Part shown: piece by piece, positions 53,409 to 62,906 of the stretch
Numbering within the stretch: the stretch's first letter is position 1
Layout: every line of letters begins with the position of its first letter
Assembly: GCF_001189965.1 (NCBI RefSeq)
Contig: NZ_LFLU01000007.1
Span: forward strand, 1 to 64,000
Direction: 5' to 3'
Origin: Herbaspirillum rhizosphaerae
Lineage (GTDB): Bacteria > Pseudomonadota > Gammaproteobacteria > Burkholderiales > Burkholderiaceae_D
Length of the DNA stretch: 64,000 nucleotides
Position numbers and translations under genes: made by a program
The notes under the pieces: model-generated
What the model saw: only the letters and a program-made list of their open reading frames with translations
Told to the model about the DNA's origin: nothing
Databases searched by the model: none

Positions 53409-54491
53409 TCAGGGCACGATGGTGGTGAACAGATACACCGCAAAAATCACCAGATGCACCATCCCCTGCATCACCGTCGTGCGACCGGTGCTGAGTGAGA
53501 AGCCGGCCACGATGAACGAGAGCAGCAGCAGCACGGTCGATTTGATATCGAGCCCGAGCGACAAGGTCCAGCCGGTCGCCAGCGACACCACCGCCACCGC
53601 AGGAATCGTCAGACCGATGCTGGCCAATGCCGAGCCGATCGCCAGGTTGAGACTGGTCTGCAAACGATTGGCGCGGGCCGCGCGCACCGCCGCCAGCCCT
53701 TCCGGCAGCAGCACGATGGCGGCGATCACGATACCGACCACCGATTTCGGCGCACCGAGGCCGTCGAGCGCCGTTTCCAGCGTCGGCGCCAGCGCCTTGG
53801 CCAGCAATACCACCGCGCCCAGGCAAGCCAGCAACAGCACGGCGCTGATGATGGCGACCTGGTTGGAAGGCGGCTCCGCATGCGCCTCTTCGTTGGCAGC
53901 AGCGTTCTCCGGCAAAAAATAGTCGCGATGGCGCACGGTCTGCACCAGCACGAAAGTGCCGTACAACACCAGCGAGATCACGGCGATGAAAGCCAGCTGG
54001 CTGGGGCTGTAGACAGGCCCGATCTCGCTCAGCGTGTAATTCGGCAGGACCAGCGTGAGCACCGCGATCGCAGCCAGCGTCGCCAGCGACGCGCTGACGC
54101 CGTGCTGTCCGAACGATTGCTCGCGGTGATGGCTTGCGCCCACCAGCAGGCAAATGCCGACGATGCCGTTGAGGATGATCATGATGGCCGCGAACACCGT
54201 GTCGCGCGCCAATCCCGTGGTGGCTTCGCCGCCGGCCAGCATCAACGACACGATCAGCGCCACTTCAATCAGCGTCACCGCCAGCGCCAGCACCAGCGTG
54301 CCGAACGGCTCGCCGACTTTGTGCGCCACCACCTCGGCGTGATACACCGCCGCCAGCACGGAAGCCATCAGGCCGATCACCAGCAGGATCGCGAACCAGC
54401 CGCCGGGCTGCAAGCCGTTGACGGCATACACCAGCCAGCCGATGACAGGAGAAGCAATGGACCAGAGCGGCAGCGACGGGGAAATTTTCAT
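53409..54491 (-). CDS. chaA: Calcium/proton (Na+/H+) antiporter ChaA-like
   Basis: A 360-residue, 11-helix CaCA-family exchanger. The two alpha repeats are visible: GEPFGTLVLALAVTLIEVAL and, in the second half, SVVGIVIAAIVLLPEGLAAV with SLNLAIGSALASIGLT. A His/Glu-rich loop lies between (ENAAANEEAHAEPP). ATG 54491 has a weak ribosome binding site; ATGs further upstream are less likely. Length equals E. coli ChaA. Exports Ca2+, Na+ or K+ in exchange for protons. Confidence 0.92.
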   Translation of the reverse strand: MKISPSLPLWSIASPVIGWLVYAVNGLQPGGWFAILLVIGLMASVLAAVYHAEVVAHKVGEPFGTLVLALAVTLIEVALIVSLMLAGGEATTGLARDTVFAAIMIILNGIVGICLLVGASHHREQSFGQHGVSASLATLAAIAVLTLVLPNYTLSEIGPVYSPSQLAFIAVISLVLYGTFVLVQTVRHRDYFLPENAAANEEAHAEPPSNQVAIISAVLLLACLGAVVLLAKALAPTLETALDGLGAPKSVVGIVIAAIVLLPEGLAAVRAARANRLQTSLNLAIGSALASIGLTIPAVAVVSLATGWTLSLGLDIKSTVLLLLSFIVAGFSLSTGRTTVMQGMVHLVIFAVYLFTTIVP

Positions 54492-54690
54492 GGGCGATGA
54501 TCTATCGTTGTCAGAACGGTGGAAAAGAAGAGCGAGCGCCGCGCAGAGGTCGTACATGAAATGTACGGAATACCTTGCGGCAAGAAATGATAACCGATGC
54601 ACGCGCCACATCCGGCAAGGAATGCAAACACGGTTGCCTGAGAAACTCAGCCGGCGGATCTACGGTTAACGAATGAAACGGGTTATCGAC

Positions 54691-55458
54691 TTATTTTTTT
54701 GTCGGCCACGCCGTCAGGATCTCGGCGCCATCGGCAGTCACGGCAATCATGTGCTCCCACTGCGCTGAAAGCGAGCCGTCGCGCGTGACGACGGTCCAGC
54801 CGTCGGCCAGTTGCTGCACGCCGCGCGCGCCCATGTTGATCATCGGCTCGATGGTAAACGTCATGCCCTCGCGCAGCAGCAGGCCGGAATTGCGCGTGCC
54901 GTAATGCAGCACCTGCGGTTCTTCGTGATAGACCTTGCCGATGCCGTGGCCGCAATACTCGCGCACCACCGAATAGCCGGCGCCTTCGGCCAGCGTCTGG
55001 ATCGCATGGCCGACGTCGCCCAGCCGCGCGCCGGGGCGCACCACGGCAATGCCCGCCAGCATGGAGTCCAGCGTCACCTGTACCAGGCGCTGCGCTTCCG
55101 GCGACGGCGTGCCGGCAAAGTACATGCGGCTGGTGTCGCCGTGCCAGCCATCCTTGATGACGGTGACGTCGATGTTGATGATGTCGCCGTCCTTCAACAC
55201 CACCTTGGTGCTGGGAATGCCGTGGCAGACCACGCTGTTGACCGAGGTGCACAAGGTCTTGGGAAAGCCGTGATAGCCGACATTGGCCGGCGTCGCCTTC
55301 TGCACCTTGCGGATGTAATCGTGGCAGCGGCGGTCCAGTTCTTCGGTCGTCACGCCCGGCACCACATATTCGCCGATCATCTCCAGCACCTCTGCGGCCA
55401 GCCCGCCGGCGACACGCATCATGGCGATCTGTTTTTCAGTTTTGATGGAGACTGCCAC
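54691..55458 (-). CDS. map: Methionine aminopeptidase, type I
   Basis: A 255-residue enzyme that removes initiator methionine. Metal ligands D97 (NIDVTV), D108 (GWHGDTSRM), H171 (CGHGIG), E204 (TIEPM) and E235 (WEHMIAV) are all present. GTG 55458 is the start, behind AAGGATCGTC and followed by the usual AVSIKTEKQIAMMR; a longer in-frame ATG is unlikely. It is a lone gene away from rpsB-tsf, so it may be a second copy of map. The upstream 367 bp carry no gene. Confidence 0.93.
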   Translation of the reverse strand: MAVSIKTEKQIAMMRVAGGLAAEVLEMIGEYVVPGVTTEELDRRCHDYIRKVQKATPANVGYHGFPKTLCTSVNSVVCHGIPSTKVVLKDGDIINIDVTVIKDGWHGDTSRMYFAGTPSPEAQRLVQVTLDSMLAGIAVVRPGARLGDVGHAIQTLAEGAGYSVVREYCGHGIGKVYHEEPQVLHYGTRNSGLLLREGMTFTIEPMINMGARGVQQLADGWTVVTRDGSLSAQWEHMIAVTADGAEILTAWPTKK

Positions 55459-55825
55459 GACGATCCTTGGTTTGGGTGAAGCCGCTATTATCCCCGATCG
55501 CATCACTCCGCGCAGCCTTGCGCATCGTTGCCCGAAGGCAAACCGCAATGCCTTTCCCCGCATCCCGAAAATAGTTGCTTTTCCGCTATCAGGAAAACAC
55601 TGATACCGAAGAGTATGTCGCGCCCATAAACTGGCATTACATCGGGCATAGCGGAATCAACACCAGCTCGTCGCCTGAGCCGCCTTCTTCATCACACCGG
55701 CTCCGGCGCCCGGCAGGATCCCTGCCTGATGGCCAGACATGTTCATCCGTTGCCGACAGGCGCCGGAATGCTTTCAGCCAATGCCTCAATGTCGTCAGCC
55801 GTCCCTCGTCCGCCAGGAGAAAAAT
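55459..55825. other. Divergent intergenic region between map and MCP genes
   Basis: The 367 bases hold no credible gene. A frame continues upstream of the MCP start but its residues (Cys/Arg/Pro-rich) look non-coding. No strong sigma-28 box is seen; a near match at 55627 is poor. Confidence 0.4.
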
Positions 55826-57574
55826 ATGAAGTGGTTCTACGATCTCAAGATTTCAAAAAAACTGATCTCCGTCTTTTGCGTCGTCATCCTGCTGGAAGCT
55901 GCGCTGGGAGCGTTCGCCATCCGCGAACTGGGTCGCGTGAATCAAGCGTCCACGGACATTGCGACCAACTGGTTGCCGACCATTCGCACCCTGTCGCAGA
56001 TGAAGCTGTCGCTGTCGCGTATCCGCAGTTTTGAACTGCAGCACATCCTTGCGTCCACGCCGCAGGAATTCGAAGAAATCGAAAAGAACGCCGACAAGCA
56101 GATCGCCAACCTGAAAAAGCAGCAGGACGATTACCTGAAGCAAATCAGCGAGCCGGAAGAACGCGCCATCTATCCCGACGTCGAAAAGGGGATCGTCGTG
56201 TTCCTGGCCGAGCACAAGAAGATCCTCGACGTCTCGCGCACCAACAAGAACGAGGATGCGCGCACCTTGCTCAAAGGAGAATCGACCAAGGTCTACCGCA
56301 GCCTGCTGGATCAGGTGGAGAAACTGGTGGAAGTCAATGAGAAAGGTTCGGAAACATCGAGCGCCGACGCCGATGCAACGTATGCCAGCGCCAAGCTGTG
56401 GATCATCGCGATGCTGGCGATCTGCATGGTTGCCGCCATGACGCTCGCCGTCTGGATTTCGCGCGTCATTTCCAAACCGCTCGGCGCGGCAGTCGAAGTA
56501 GCGCAACGTGTCGCCGGCGGCGACCTGACGGCGGACATCCAGCCGGCCGGCAAGGATGAAACCGGCCAGTTGCTCGAAGCGCTCAAAGGCATGAACGACA
56601 GCCTGCTGAAGATCGTCGGCGAAGTGCGCACCGGCACCGACACCATCGCCACGGCCTCCAACGAAATCGCCAGCGGCAACATGGATCTGTCTTCGCGTAC
56701 CGAACAGCAAGCCGGTTCGCTGGAAGAAACCGCCTCGGCCATGGAAGAGCTGACCTCCACCGTCAAGCAAAACGCCGACAACGCGCGCCAGGCCAACCAG
56801 CTCGCCGTCACCGCGTCGGAAGTCGCCAGCGCAGGCGGCGAAGTGGTCGGCAAGGTGGTCGACACCATGGGTTCGATCAATGAATCCTCGCGCAAGATCG
56901 TCGACATCATCAGCGTAATCGACGGTATTGCCTTCCAGACCAATATCCTCGCGCTCAATGCTGCGGTGGAAGCCGCCCGCGCCGGCGAACAGGGCCGCGG
57001 CTTTGCTGTGGTCGCTTCGGAAGTGCGCAGCCTGGCGCAACGTTCGGCCGCCGCCGCCAAGGAAATCAAGGTCCTGATCGACGACTCGGTGGCCCAGGTC
57101 GATGCCGGCAGCAAATTGGTCGAACAGGCCGGCACCACCATGGATGAAGTGGTCAACAGCGTCAAGCGCGTGACCGACATCGTCAGCGAAATCACCGCCG
57201 CCAGCCACGAGCAAAGCCAGGGCATCGAGCAGATCAATCTTGCGATCACGCAAATGGACGAAGTGACGCAGCAGAACGCGGCACTGGTAGAACAAGCCGC
57301 AGCCGCAGCCCAATCCATGCAGGAACAGGCCGGACGCTTGTCGGAAGTGGTCGGCGTGTTCAAGCTCGACGACCGCAGCGCCGTCAGCAAGCCGGTCGGC
57401 AAACCCGTTGCTGCAGCCATGCCGAAACGCACCGTCGACATCACGCCGCCGGTACGCGCCGTTGCCGCCAAACCCGCTGCGCCGGCCATGCGCGTCATCA
57501 AGGGCGGCGCGCAGCCTGCGCTCAAATCATCGGCCGTGCCTAAAGACGATCCCGGTTCCTGGGAGCAATTCTGA
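55826..57574 (+). CDS. Methyl-accepting chemotaxis protein with C-terminal CheR-docking-like tail
   Basis: A 582-residue receptor: TM1 about 10-31, four-helix-bundle (4HB) sensor about 32-190, TM2 ([19 protein letters not shown]), HAMP about 212-265, signalling domain with canonical tip [21 protein letters not shown] Pro/Ala/Lys-rich linker of about 55 residues leads to the tail SWEQF, resembling the NWETF motif that docks CheR. ATG 55826 follows CCAGGAG. cheV follows 54 bp on, likely co-transcribed. Confidence 0.95.
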   Translation: MKWFYDLKISKKLISVFCVVILLEAALGAFAIRELGRVNQASTDIATNWLPTIRTLSQMKLSLSRIRSFELQHILASTPQEFEEIEKNADKQIANLKKQQDDYLKQISEPEERAIYPDVEKGIVVFLAEHKKILDVSRTNKNEDARTLLKGESTKVYRSLLDQVEKLVEVNEKGSETSSADADATYASAKLWIIAMLAICMVAAMTLAVWISRVISKPLGAAVEVAQRVAGGDLTADIQPAGKDETGQLLEALKGMNDSLLKIVGEVRTGTDTIATASNEIASGNMDLSSRTEQQAGSLEETASAMEELTSTVKQNADNARQANQLAVTASEVASAGGEVVGKVVDTMGSINESSRKIVDIISVIDGIAFQTNILALNAAVEAARAGEQGRGFAVVASEVRSLAQRSAAAAKEIKVLIDDSVAQVDAGSKLVEQAGTTMDEVVNSVKRVTDIVSEITAASHEQSQGIEQINLAITQMDEVTQQNAALVEQAAAAAQSMQEQAGRLSEVVGVFKLDDRSAVSKPVGKPVAAAMPKRTVDITPPVRAVAAKPAAPAMRVIKGGAQPALKSSAVPKDDPGSWEQF

Positions 57575-57628
57575 AACAGGCGTTGCCCCCAAGGCGCGCA
57601 ACAAGCAAACCAACAATGAGGCCACCCC

Positions 57629-58585
57629 ATGGATGCATTTCAAAAAGAAATTGATGAACGGACCAACCTGACCAGCAGCAACAAATTCGAACTGCTGCTG
57701 TTCCGTCTGGGCAGCGCAACCGGCGACGGTCCCGGCGAGCTGTTCGGCATCAACGTGTTCAAGATCCGCGAGATCGTGCCGATGATGCCGATCACCACGG
57801 CGGCCGGCACCAAGTCGCCGATGCTGGGCATGGTCAATATCCGCGGCCAGGTGATTTCGGTGATCGACTTGCCGGCGGTGACCGGCTGCACGCCCAAGAC
57901 CGGGCTGAACATTTTGCTGATCACCGAATATGCACGCAACACGCAAGCCTTCGCCGTGGAATCGGTGGAAGAGATCGTGCGCCTCGACTGGAGCCAGGTG
58001 CTGTCGGCGGAGTCCAGCGCCGGCGGCGACATGGTGACCAGCATTGCGCGCCTGGACTCCGCCACCGACGGCGGCCGGCTGGTGCAGGTGCTCGACGTGG
58101 AGCAGATCCTGGACATGACCTCGCCGGTCAGGCACTCGCTCGACCGCGACCACAGCAACGAACTCAAGGATCTGATCAAGCCCGGCGCCATCGTGCTGGC
58201 GGCCGACGACTCCAAGGTGGCGCGCGCCCTGATTGAAAACGGCCTGTCGACGCTGGGCGTGCCCTATGTGATGACCAAGAGCGGCAAGGAAGCCTGGGAA
58301 AAATTGCAGTCGCTGGCCGCCGAGGCGCAACGCGAAGGCAAGCAGATCGGCGACAAGATCGCGCTCATGCTGACCGACCTGGAAATGCCGGAGATGGATG
58401 GTTTCACACTCACGCGCAACATCAAGAGCGACCAGCGCTACAAGAGCATCCCGGTGGTCATCCATTCGTCGCTGTCGGGTTCCGCCAACGAAGATCACGT
58501 CAAGAGCGTCGGCGCCAACGGCTATGTCGCCAAGTTCGCCATTGAAGAACTTGCGGCGACGCTGAAGAAGACTTTGCTGCACTGA
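57629..58585 (+). CDS. cheV: Chemotaxis coupling protein CheV (CheW-REC)
   Basis: A 318-residue protein. The CheW domain (about 15-165) has LFGINVFKIREIV and GMVNIRGQVISVIDL. The receiver domain (about 185-315) has AADDSKV and phospho-acceptor Asp in LMLTDLEMPEMDGF, with Lys in YVAKFA. It couples receptors to CheA and can be phosphorylated for adaptation. It follows the MCP. Shine-Dalgarno TGAGG. Confidence 0.95.
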   Translation: MDAFQKEIDERTNLTSSNKFELLLFRLGSATGDGPGELFGINVFKIREIVPMMPITTAAGTKSPMLGMVNIRGQVISVIDLPAVTGCTPKTGLNILLITEYARNTQAFAVESVEEIVRLDWSQVLSAESSAGGDMVTSIARLDSATDGGRLVQVLDVEQILDMTSPVRHSLDRDHSNELKDLIKPGAIVLAADDSKVARALIENGLSTLGVPYVMTKSGKEAWEKLQSLAAEAQREGKQIGDKIALMLTDLEMPEMDGFTLTRNIKSDQRYKSIPVVIHSSLSGSANEDHVKSVGANGYVAKFAIEELAATLKKTLLH

Positions 58586-58776
58586 TGCCGGTTTGCGGGG
58601 TGGGATGCCGCTTGTGCGCCGGCTGCATGACGTGCATTCCACACCACCAATAAGGAATTCCCCGATACCGTACGCTCGCTCTTTTTTTTATCATTTAAAC
58701 ATCAGCTCAGCCCTGCCGAAGCCCACGCTGATATCTCTCCCGGGCCCCGGCGCACCACTTAGCGAGTAGCCTACAC

Positions 58777-59124
58777 ATGAAATTCCTAGCCGATCTATTG
58801 CAACAAGACATGTTCGTCGCCGTGGTGTCCTACCTCAGCATCGGACTGGTCTTCCTGGTCTTTTTCTACTATCGGGAGCGAAAGTGGGAAAGCGATCTGG
58901 CGCAATATCAGATCACTGAAATGGCGAAGATCGTCAAGGACGTGCAAGGAAAGAACAATATTTATCCCTTCAATCGCGCCATGGACGGCAGGTCGTTCCC
59001 TGCGATGCCGGCCAGCGATGAAATGCAGGTGATCGAAGGCGAAACCATCGAACCCGCCGCCGAGCCTGTCGTCGCCGAAAAATCGGCCGACAAATCGACC
59101 GGGAAAGCAGCCGGTCGCAACTGA
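58777..59124 (+). CDS. Small membrane-anchored protein of unknown function
   Basis: A 115-residue protein with one N-terminal membrane helix (MFVAVVSYLSIGLVFLVFFY), a cytoplasmic basic/coiled stretch (RERKWESDLAQYQITEMAKI) and an acidic, Ala/Glu/Lys-rich tail. It lies between cheV and the convergent GGDEF gene, ending 10 bp from the latter. I do not recognise a domain. Its Shine-Dalgarno is weak. Possibly a small membrane adaptor. Confidence 0.65.
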   Translation: MKFLADLLQQDMFVAVVSYLSIGLVFLVFFYYRERKWESDLAQYQITEMAKIVKDVQGKNNIYPFNRAMDGRSFPAMPASDEMQVIEGETIEPAAEPVVAEKSADKSTGKAAGRN

Positions 59125-59134
59125 ACCCCGCAAG

Positions 59135-60658
59135 TCAGACTTCAACCCGATCACGACCGCCGGCCTTGGCGCGATACAGCGCCTGGTCTGCGGCCCCCAC
59201 CAAACCCGCGGTTGTCGCACCGCGCCTGGCCTGATTGAATGAGCCGATGCCGAGACTGATCGTGACGATGCCGTCGGGATTGGAAGCATGCGGAATCGCT
59301 TGCCGGCGTACTTCCTGCCGGATGTATTCCGCCACAACCAAGGCGCCCGCCTCGTCGCAGTTGGGCAGGATCATGGCAAACTCTTCGCCGCCGTAACGCG
59401 CCGCCAGATCGCCGGGACGGCGCTCGCCGCTCAGGATGGACTGGCCGACCTTGCGCAGGCACTCGTCGCCGGACAAATGACCGTACATGTCGTTGTAGAG
59501 CTTGAAGTGATCGACATCGATCATGATGAGCGACAGGCTTTCGCCCTTTCTCATCGCGCGGCTCAGTTCACGCGCCAGTGCGCCGTCGAAATGGCGGCGA
59601 TTGGCAAGTCCGGTCAGGCCGTCCTGCATGGCCAGCCGCTCCAGCGTGTGGTTGAGCTCCTCCACCTGCGCCCTGGCTTCATTGGCCTCGCCTTCGGCAA
59701 TCGCGCGCTTGTCGATCTGCCGCACCATGCGCTGCCCGACGCCGACAAAACAGGTCACCAGAATCAGCACCCCGGCCATGTGCATGTAGGCATCGGCACG
59801 CCATTCCGCCAACACTTCATCCTTGGACAAGGCCACCGACACGAACATCGGATAGGTTTGCAGATGCGTGTAACCGTTGATGCGCAGCACACCGTCCTGC
59901 GACGATTTGATCAGCGCCACGCCGCTGGCGCGCTGCGAGGCGTGTTCGCGGTAGATCGACGCCGACGCCATGCTCTTGCCGATCGAGTCTTCGCGCAACG
60001 GCCGCCGGAACATCATGGTGGCGTCGTTGAGCGCAAGCAGAATCGCGCCCGACTTGCCGACATTGAAACTTTCATAAAAACGCTGGAAATAATCCATGTC
60101 GACTGTGGCCAGCACCACGCCGCCAAAACTGCCGTCGGCATTATCGATGCGCCGCGTGACGGTGGCGATCCACTTGCCGCTGGAACGGCTCTTGATCGGT
60201 GCGCCGATGTGCACGCCCGGGCCGGCGTGATCGCGGTGGTAGATGAAATAGTCGCGATCGGCATTGTTGAGGCTGGTATCGATCACCGGCTGCGAATTGA
60301 CGATCCAGCGCCCGGTCTGGTCATAGACAAAAATGCCGCCCAGTTGCGGCAACTCTTTCACTTGCAGCATCAACAGGCGATGCAGGCGCTCCAGCGCTGC
60401 CGGCCCGGTGCCGTCATGACGGATGCGTTCGAGCAGGCCGATCAGCACGGTGTCGGCTTCCTTGAACGTATCGTCGGCGTGCTGCGCCAGCGCCCGCGCC
60501 ATATTGGTCACGGCAACGCCGGCATCGCGCTCCTCCACGGCACGCGCCTGCCAGGTGCGCCAGGCGTCCAGTCCGATCAGCGAAATGCAGGCCAGCAGCA
60601 CAAAGGCCGCCGCCAGGATTGCCGTGGAAGAGCGCTTGTATCCGGCATATTGGGCCAT
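59135..60658 (-). CDS. Membrane PDC/Cache-GGDEF diguanylate cyclase
   Basis: A 507-residue enzyme: TM1 (ILAAAFVLLACISLIGLDAW), PDC sensor (NMARALAQHADDTF through VSVALSKDEVL), TM2 (MAGVLILVTCFVGVG), coiled coil, GGDEF domain. The active loop is GGEEF (423-427), with the I-site RPGD before it, so it should make c-di-GMP under product inhibition. Clearly paralogous to the protein at 51499 (NMARALAQH, YFIYHRDHA, NPDGSFGG-like NADGSFGGVVLA). ATG 60658 follows ACGGAGACCT. Ligand unknown. Confidence 0.93.
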   Translation of the reverse strand: MAQYAGYKRSSTAILAAAFVLLACISLIGLDAWRTWQARAVEERDAGVAVTNMARALAQHADDTFKEADTVLIGLLERIRHDGTGPAALERLHRLLMLQVKELPQLGGIFVYDQTGRWIVNSQPVIDTSLNNADRDYFIYHRDHAGPGVHIGAPIKSRSSGKWIATVTRRIDNADGSFGGVVLATVDMDYFQRFYESFNVGKSGAILLALNDATMMFRRPLREDSIGKSMASASIYREHASQRASGVALIKSSQDGVLRINGYTHLQTYPMFVSVALSKDEVLAEWRADAYMHMAGVLILVTCFVGVGQRMVRQIDKRAIAEGEANEARAQVEELNHTLERLAMQDGLTGLANRRHFDGALARELSRAMRKGESLSLIMIDVDHFKLYNDMYGHLSGDECLRKVGQSILSGERRPGDLAARYGGEEFAMILPNCDEAGALVVAEYIRQEVRRQAIPHASNPDGIVTISLGIGSFNQARRGATTAGLVGAADQALYRAKAGGRDRVEV

Positions 60659-60919
60659 AGGTCTCCGTCTTTATTGTTCGTGCGATGAATGAACATAAAT
60701 GAAGGTCATCGGGTTGCGGCAGGGCTCTTGATAAGAGTTGTGATGGCGCCTCTGCCTGCGGCTGACTGGCCGCGCAACCGGTATGTTTTTCATTTATAAC
60801 ATTCTTGCCGGCGGACGCCTAGTCCAGCCGATGAAAGCATCGCTCCGGAGCGCGGCAGGCACGCTAAAATGGCGGCTTGCCTGATTGGAGTCCTTCTTGT
60901 TCATCCCATTTCTCACATC

Positions 60920-62047
60920 ATGACCGATCGCATCGATTGCGTCGTCATCGGCGCCGGCGTCGTCGGCCTGGCTATCGCGCGCACGTTTGCACTGGCCGGG
61001 CGCGAAGTCGTCATCGTCGAAGCCGACAACGGCATCGGCAACGGCATCAGCTCGCGCAACAGCGAGGTCATCCACGCCGGGATCTACTACCGGCCCGGCT
61101 CGCTCAAGGCCAGGCTGTGCGTCGAAGGCCGCGCGCTGTTGTATCGCTATTGCGAAGAACGCCACGTCGCCCATCAGCGCTGCGGCAAGCTGCTGGTCGC
61201 CACCAGCGCGGAGCAGGCCGGGCGCATGCAGGCCATCGCAGCGCACGCGGCGCAGAACGGCGTGCACGACCTGCGCGCCATCGATGCCGCCCATGCAAAG
61301 GAACTGGAACCGGCGCTGGCATGCGTCGGCGCCCTGCTTTCGCCTTCCACCGGGATCGTCGACAGCCACGGACTGATGCAGCAACTGCTGGCCGACGCCG
61401 AGGCGCACGGCGCCATGCTGGCGCTGCAAAGCCGGGTGGTCGCAGCGCGCCGCAGCGGCGACGGCATCACGCTGGATGTGGTCACGACCGACGGCGATCA
61501 GATGCAGTTGTCGGCCGGCCTGGTGATCAATGCCGCCGGCCTGGCAGCCCCGCGGCTGGCGCGCTGTTTCGAGGGACTGGCGCCGGAGCATATTCCGGCC
61601 GCCTGGTTCGCCAAGGGCAATTATTTTTCATTGAGCGGCAAGACGCCGTTTTCACGCCTGATTTATCCATTGCCTGAAGACGGCGGGCTCGGCGTCCACC
61701 TGACGCTGGATCTGGCCGGCCAGGCGCGCTTCGGCCCCGATGTGGAATGGCTGGACGTCAAGGACGACCGCGAACTGGACTACGCCGTCGACCTGCGCCG
61801 CTCGGAGCGTTTTTACGCAGCCATCCGCCACTACTGGCCGGGCTTGCCGGATGCCGCCCTGCAGGCCAGCTATGCCGGCGTGCGCCCCAAGCTCACCGGC
61901 ACCGCCAGGGAAGAGGATTTCCTCATCAGCGGACCGGACCGGCACGGCTATGCCGGGCTGATCAATCTGTTCGGGATCGAGTCGCCGGGGCTGACGTCTT
62001 CGCTGGCGATTGCGCAGTACGTGCTTGAACAAAGCGAACAGGCCTGA
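60920..62047 (+). CDS. FAD-dependent oxidoreductase, L-2-hydroxyglutarate dehydrogenase-like
   Basis: A 375-residue DAO-fold flavoprotein. VIGAGVVGLAIARTFALAG is the dinucleotide motif, then SSRNSEVIHAGIYYRPGSLKA-type sequence (core NSEVIHAGIYY), the LhgO signature, and GLINLFGIESPGLTSS at the C-terminus. It oxidises a 2-hydroxyacid such as L-2-hydroxyglutarate, passing electrons to quinones. ATG 60920 has no clear ribosome binding site. It stands alone; the next gene is a TetR on the same strand. Confidence 0.88.
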   Translation: MTDRIDCVVIGAGVVGLAIARTFALAGREVVIVEADNGIGNGISSRNSEVIHAGIYYRPGSLKARLCVEGRALLYRYCEERHVAHQRCGKLLVATSAEQAGRMQAIAAHAAQNGVHDLRAIDAAHAKELEPALACVGALLSPSTGIVDSHGLMQQLLADAEAHGAMLALQSRVVAARRSGDGITLDVVTTDGDQMQLSAGLVINAAGLAAPRLARCFEGLAPEHIPAAWFAKGNYFSLSGKTPFSRLIYPLPEDGGLGVHLTLDLAGQARFGPDVEWLDVKDDRELDYAVDLRRSERFYAAIRHYWPGLPDAALQASYAGVRPKLTGTAREEDFLISGPDRHGYAGLINLFGIESPGLTSSLAIAQYVLEQSEQA

Positions 62048-62175
62048 CGCCGGGACCGACTTGCCCAACGTTTCCACCAAGACAACGCGCGGTCTGACTA
62101 CGCCCGGCCAGACTCTATGAACGGCCGGCAACATCGCGTTTTTCCAACACCGGAACAAGCGCCGCTTGATTTTTA

Positions 62176-62187
62176 AGACGACTGGTC
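62176..62187. promoter_or_regulatory. TetR operator core, copy upstream of tetR-like gene
   Basis: AGACGACTGGTC, 25 bp before the TetR start; the same 12 bases (reverse complement) lie in the operator at 37399-37415 and again at 62846-62857. It fits autoregulation. Confidence 0.7.
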
Positions 62188-62200
62188 ATATTATTCGGCC

Positions 62201-62776
62201 ATGGCTAAGCTAAACACCCGTGACCAGATCTTCGACGCCGCTCTGAAATTATTGTCAGAGCGCGGCTACAACGCCTGCAGCGTGCAGGACATCACGACCG
62301 AAGCGGGCGTGCCCAAGGGGTCGTTTTACAACCACTTCGAGAGCAAGGAAGCGCTCGGTGCGGAGATCGTTGCGTATTACGCCAGCCGCAGCAAGATGCG
62401 CGAAATCCTGGTGGACGACAGCGTGCCGGCGCTGGAGCGTTTGCACCGTTATTTCACGGCGCTCAACGACAGGCTGGTCGATCGCGGCTTTCAGCACGGC
62501 TGCATGATCGGCAACATGAGTGCCGAAATGTCGGAGCAAAGCGCGCTGATCCGCGAAGAACTGGTGAAAATTTACTCGAACTGGTCGGGCAAGCTGGCTT
62601 ATGCCATCGCCGCCGGCCAGAAAGACGGTTCGATTCCGACGCAGCTGAGCCCCGAGGCGCTGGCCGGTTTTCTGCTCAATGCCTGGGAAGGCGCGGCCTT
62701 GCGCACCCGTGTGGAACGCAACAAGAACGCCTTCGATCAGTTCATGGATTTGGCCTTCAACAAGATGCTGAAGTAA
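62201..62776 (+). CDS. TetR family regulator
   Basis: A 191-residue repressor. The helix-turn-helix is in VQDITTEAGVPKGSFYNHFE (about 27-46), nearly the same as the TetR at 36785 (IPKGSFYHYFGSKE). The C-terminal domain has CMIGNMSAEMSEQS, like the AcuR/NemR branch. The operator core AGACGACTGGTC lies just before it and before the MFS gene 130 bp downstream, so it probably represses both. No strong Shine-Dalgarno. Confidence 0.9.
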   Translation: MAKLNTRDQIFDAALKLLSERGYNACSVQDITTEAGVPKGSFYNHFESKEALGAEIVAYYASRSKMREILVDDSVPALERLHRYFTALNDRLVDRGFQHGCMIGNMSAEMSEQSALIREELVKIYSNWSGKLAYAIAAGQKDGSIPTQLSPEALAGFLLNAWEGAALRTRVERNKNAFDQFMDLAFNKMLK

Positions 62777-62845
62777 GACAAAGAATTTGCAGTAAAGCCG
62801 CCTGGATGAGAACGACAAGAGGCGGCATTTTTTTCATCCGATTTA

Positions 62846-62857
62846 AGACGACTGGTC
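62846..62857. promoter_or_regulatory. TetR operator core upstream of MFS gene
   Basis: AGACGACTGGTC lies 50 bp before the MFS start, identical to 62176-62187. The longer match TTTAAGACGACTGGTCAT is shared between these two sites. Confidence 0.75.
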
Positions 62858-62906
62858 ATTTTAAAATCCGATTGCAACTTATCAACATTTACTTTGCGAG
62901 AACGCC

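Noticed and set aside
55620-55660. Possible sigma-28 promoter before the MCP gene
   Set aside because: TAAACTGG is present but the -10 half (GCATAGCG) matches the GCCGATAA consensus poorly.
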